This document shows, piece after piece, positions 5,756 to 6,321 of a stretch of DNA of 6,321 nt. Under the pieces are notes generated by a model that did not search any database, was not told the origin of the DNA, and worked only from the letters and a program-made list of their open reading frames with translations. A program made the position numbers and the translations under genes. Each line of letters starts with the position of its first letter. Positions within the stretch are counted from its first letter, which is position 1. Origin of the DNA: Hydrogenophaga intermedia (GTDB lineage Bacteria > Pseudomonadota > Gammaproteobacteria > Burkholderiales > Burkholderiaceae_C); contig CAMBOY010000186.1 in the NCBI GenBank assembly GCA_945869245.1, positions 1-6,321 on the forward strand, read 5' to 3'.

Positions 5756-6321
5756 TCACTCTTGTGTCGGCGCGGGCTTGAGCTGCAGGCGCGCAGCGGT
5801 GCGCAGGGCGGCGCTCAAGCCATCGAGCACGTCGGAATTGAGGTTCCAGCAATGCCAATACAAAGCCACGCCCAGCTGGTGGCGCGGCACCAGCCGTACC
5901 AAATCGCCACGCGCCAAGTCGGCGCGCACCGCCAGCTCGGGCAGCACGCTCACGCCCCAGCCGGCCTTGACCGCGTTGACCATGGCGTGGGTGCTGGGCA
6001 CAAAGAACTGCTTGAGCATGACGCGCGACAAACCAAAGGCGCGCATCACAAATTCATACGGCAGGTGGTCTTTGCGGTTGAAGGTGATGAAGGGCACGGT
6101 GTGGAAGTTGTGCGCCGTCAAACCGCGCGGACAGTGCTGTGCGGCATAAGCCGGCTGTGCCACCAACACATAGTCCATCACGCCCAGCGGCTCCATGCGG
6201 CAGCCGCGCAGGGCCTGGCCCAAGGACGTGACACAGCCCAACACCTGGCCTTCGCGCAGCCATTCGTGGGTGAATTCTTGGTCGTCGGCAATGAGTTCAA
6301 TCGGCAGGCCGGCCTGCGCCA
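5756..6321 (-). CDS. argP: ArgP/IciA-like LysR-family regulator, N-terminus outside window
   Basis: The frame is open on the minus strand from the window edge (first full codon at 6319) to the TGA at 5758-5756, about 188 residues. The whole stretch is the effector-binding domain of a LysR-type regulator. The segment DDQEFTHEWLREGQVLGCVT, followed by GCRMEPLGVMDYV and later FNRKD and NAVKAGWGVSVLPE, matches the ArgP/IciA group. That group senses lysine or arginine and activates amino-acid exporters such as ArgO/LysE. ArgP is about 300 residues, so roughly 110 N-terminal residues, including the helix-turn-helix, lie beyond 6321. A GTG at 6244 is in frame but cannot be the true start, because conserved domain sequence continues upstream of it. 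The group call is from memory of the motifs; the symbol is likely but not proven. Confidence 0.85.
   Translation of the reverse strand, partial: AQAGLPIELIADDQEFTHEWLREGQVLGCVTSLGQALRGCRMEPLGVMDYVLVAQPAYAAQHCPRGLTAHNFHTVPFITFNRKDHLPYEFVMRAFGLSRVMLKQFFVPSTHAMVNAVKAGWGVSVLPELAVRADLARGDLVRLVPRHQLGVALYWHCWNLNSDVLDGLSAALRTAARLQLKPAPTQE

Overview
The window reads as an ordinary chromosomal segment of a GC-rich betaproteobacterium, most likely Burkholderiales and probably Comamonadaceae. That assignment rests on the strong G/C third-position bias, the GTP-type PEP carboxykinase, and the character of the Usp, LysR, TetR and ArgP-like proteins. It is an inference from general resemblance, not from a search. 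I see no mobile element, CRISPR array, tRNA or rRNA, and no sign of recent transfer.

Layout, left to right. Positions 1-114 are a leader with a strong 12-bp bulged hairpin. pckG (115-1986, +), GTP-dependent phosphoenolpyruvate carboxykinase, follows. It ends in a non-U hairpin and then a clear bidirectional terminator (2086-2119). That terminator also serves a convergent gene for a small two-helix membrane protein of unknown function (2135-2659, -). A 119-bp divergent intergenic region separates that gene from a LysR-type regulator (2779-3747, +). It carries repeated TGTCA/TGACA half-sites and a plausible promoter for the membrane protein, spaced as in classic LysR-type regulation.

The LysR gene is the first of three tightly packed + strand genes: lysR, a calcineurin-like metallophosphoesterase (3744-4610) and an ATP-binding-type universal stress protein (4607-5029). 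Both junctions are 4-bp ATGA stop/start overlaps with a ribosome binding site inside the preceding gene, so translational coupling is likely. Tail-to-tail with usp, only 6 bp away, is a TetR-family repressor (5036-5692, -). An 18-bp inverted repeat just upstream of its start is a good candidate autoregulatory operator. The window ends inside an ArgP/IciA-like LysR regulator (5756 to beyond 6321, -) that lacks its N-terminal DNA-binding part here.

The content is one central-metabolism gene (gluconeogenesis), three one-component regulators, a stress protein, a phosphoesterase and one uncharacterised membrane protein. I do not see a convincing new biological system. The points most worth a second look are the coupled lysR-phosphoesterase-usp cluster, the divergent LysR control region with its unknown membrane-protein target, and the pckG leader hairpin.
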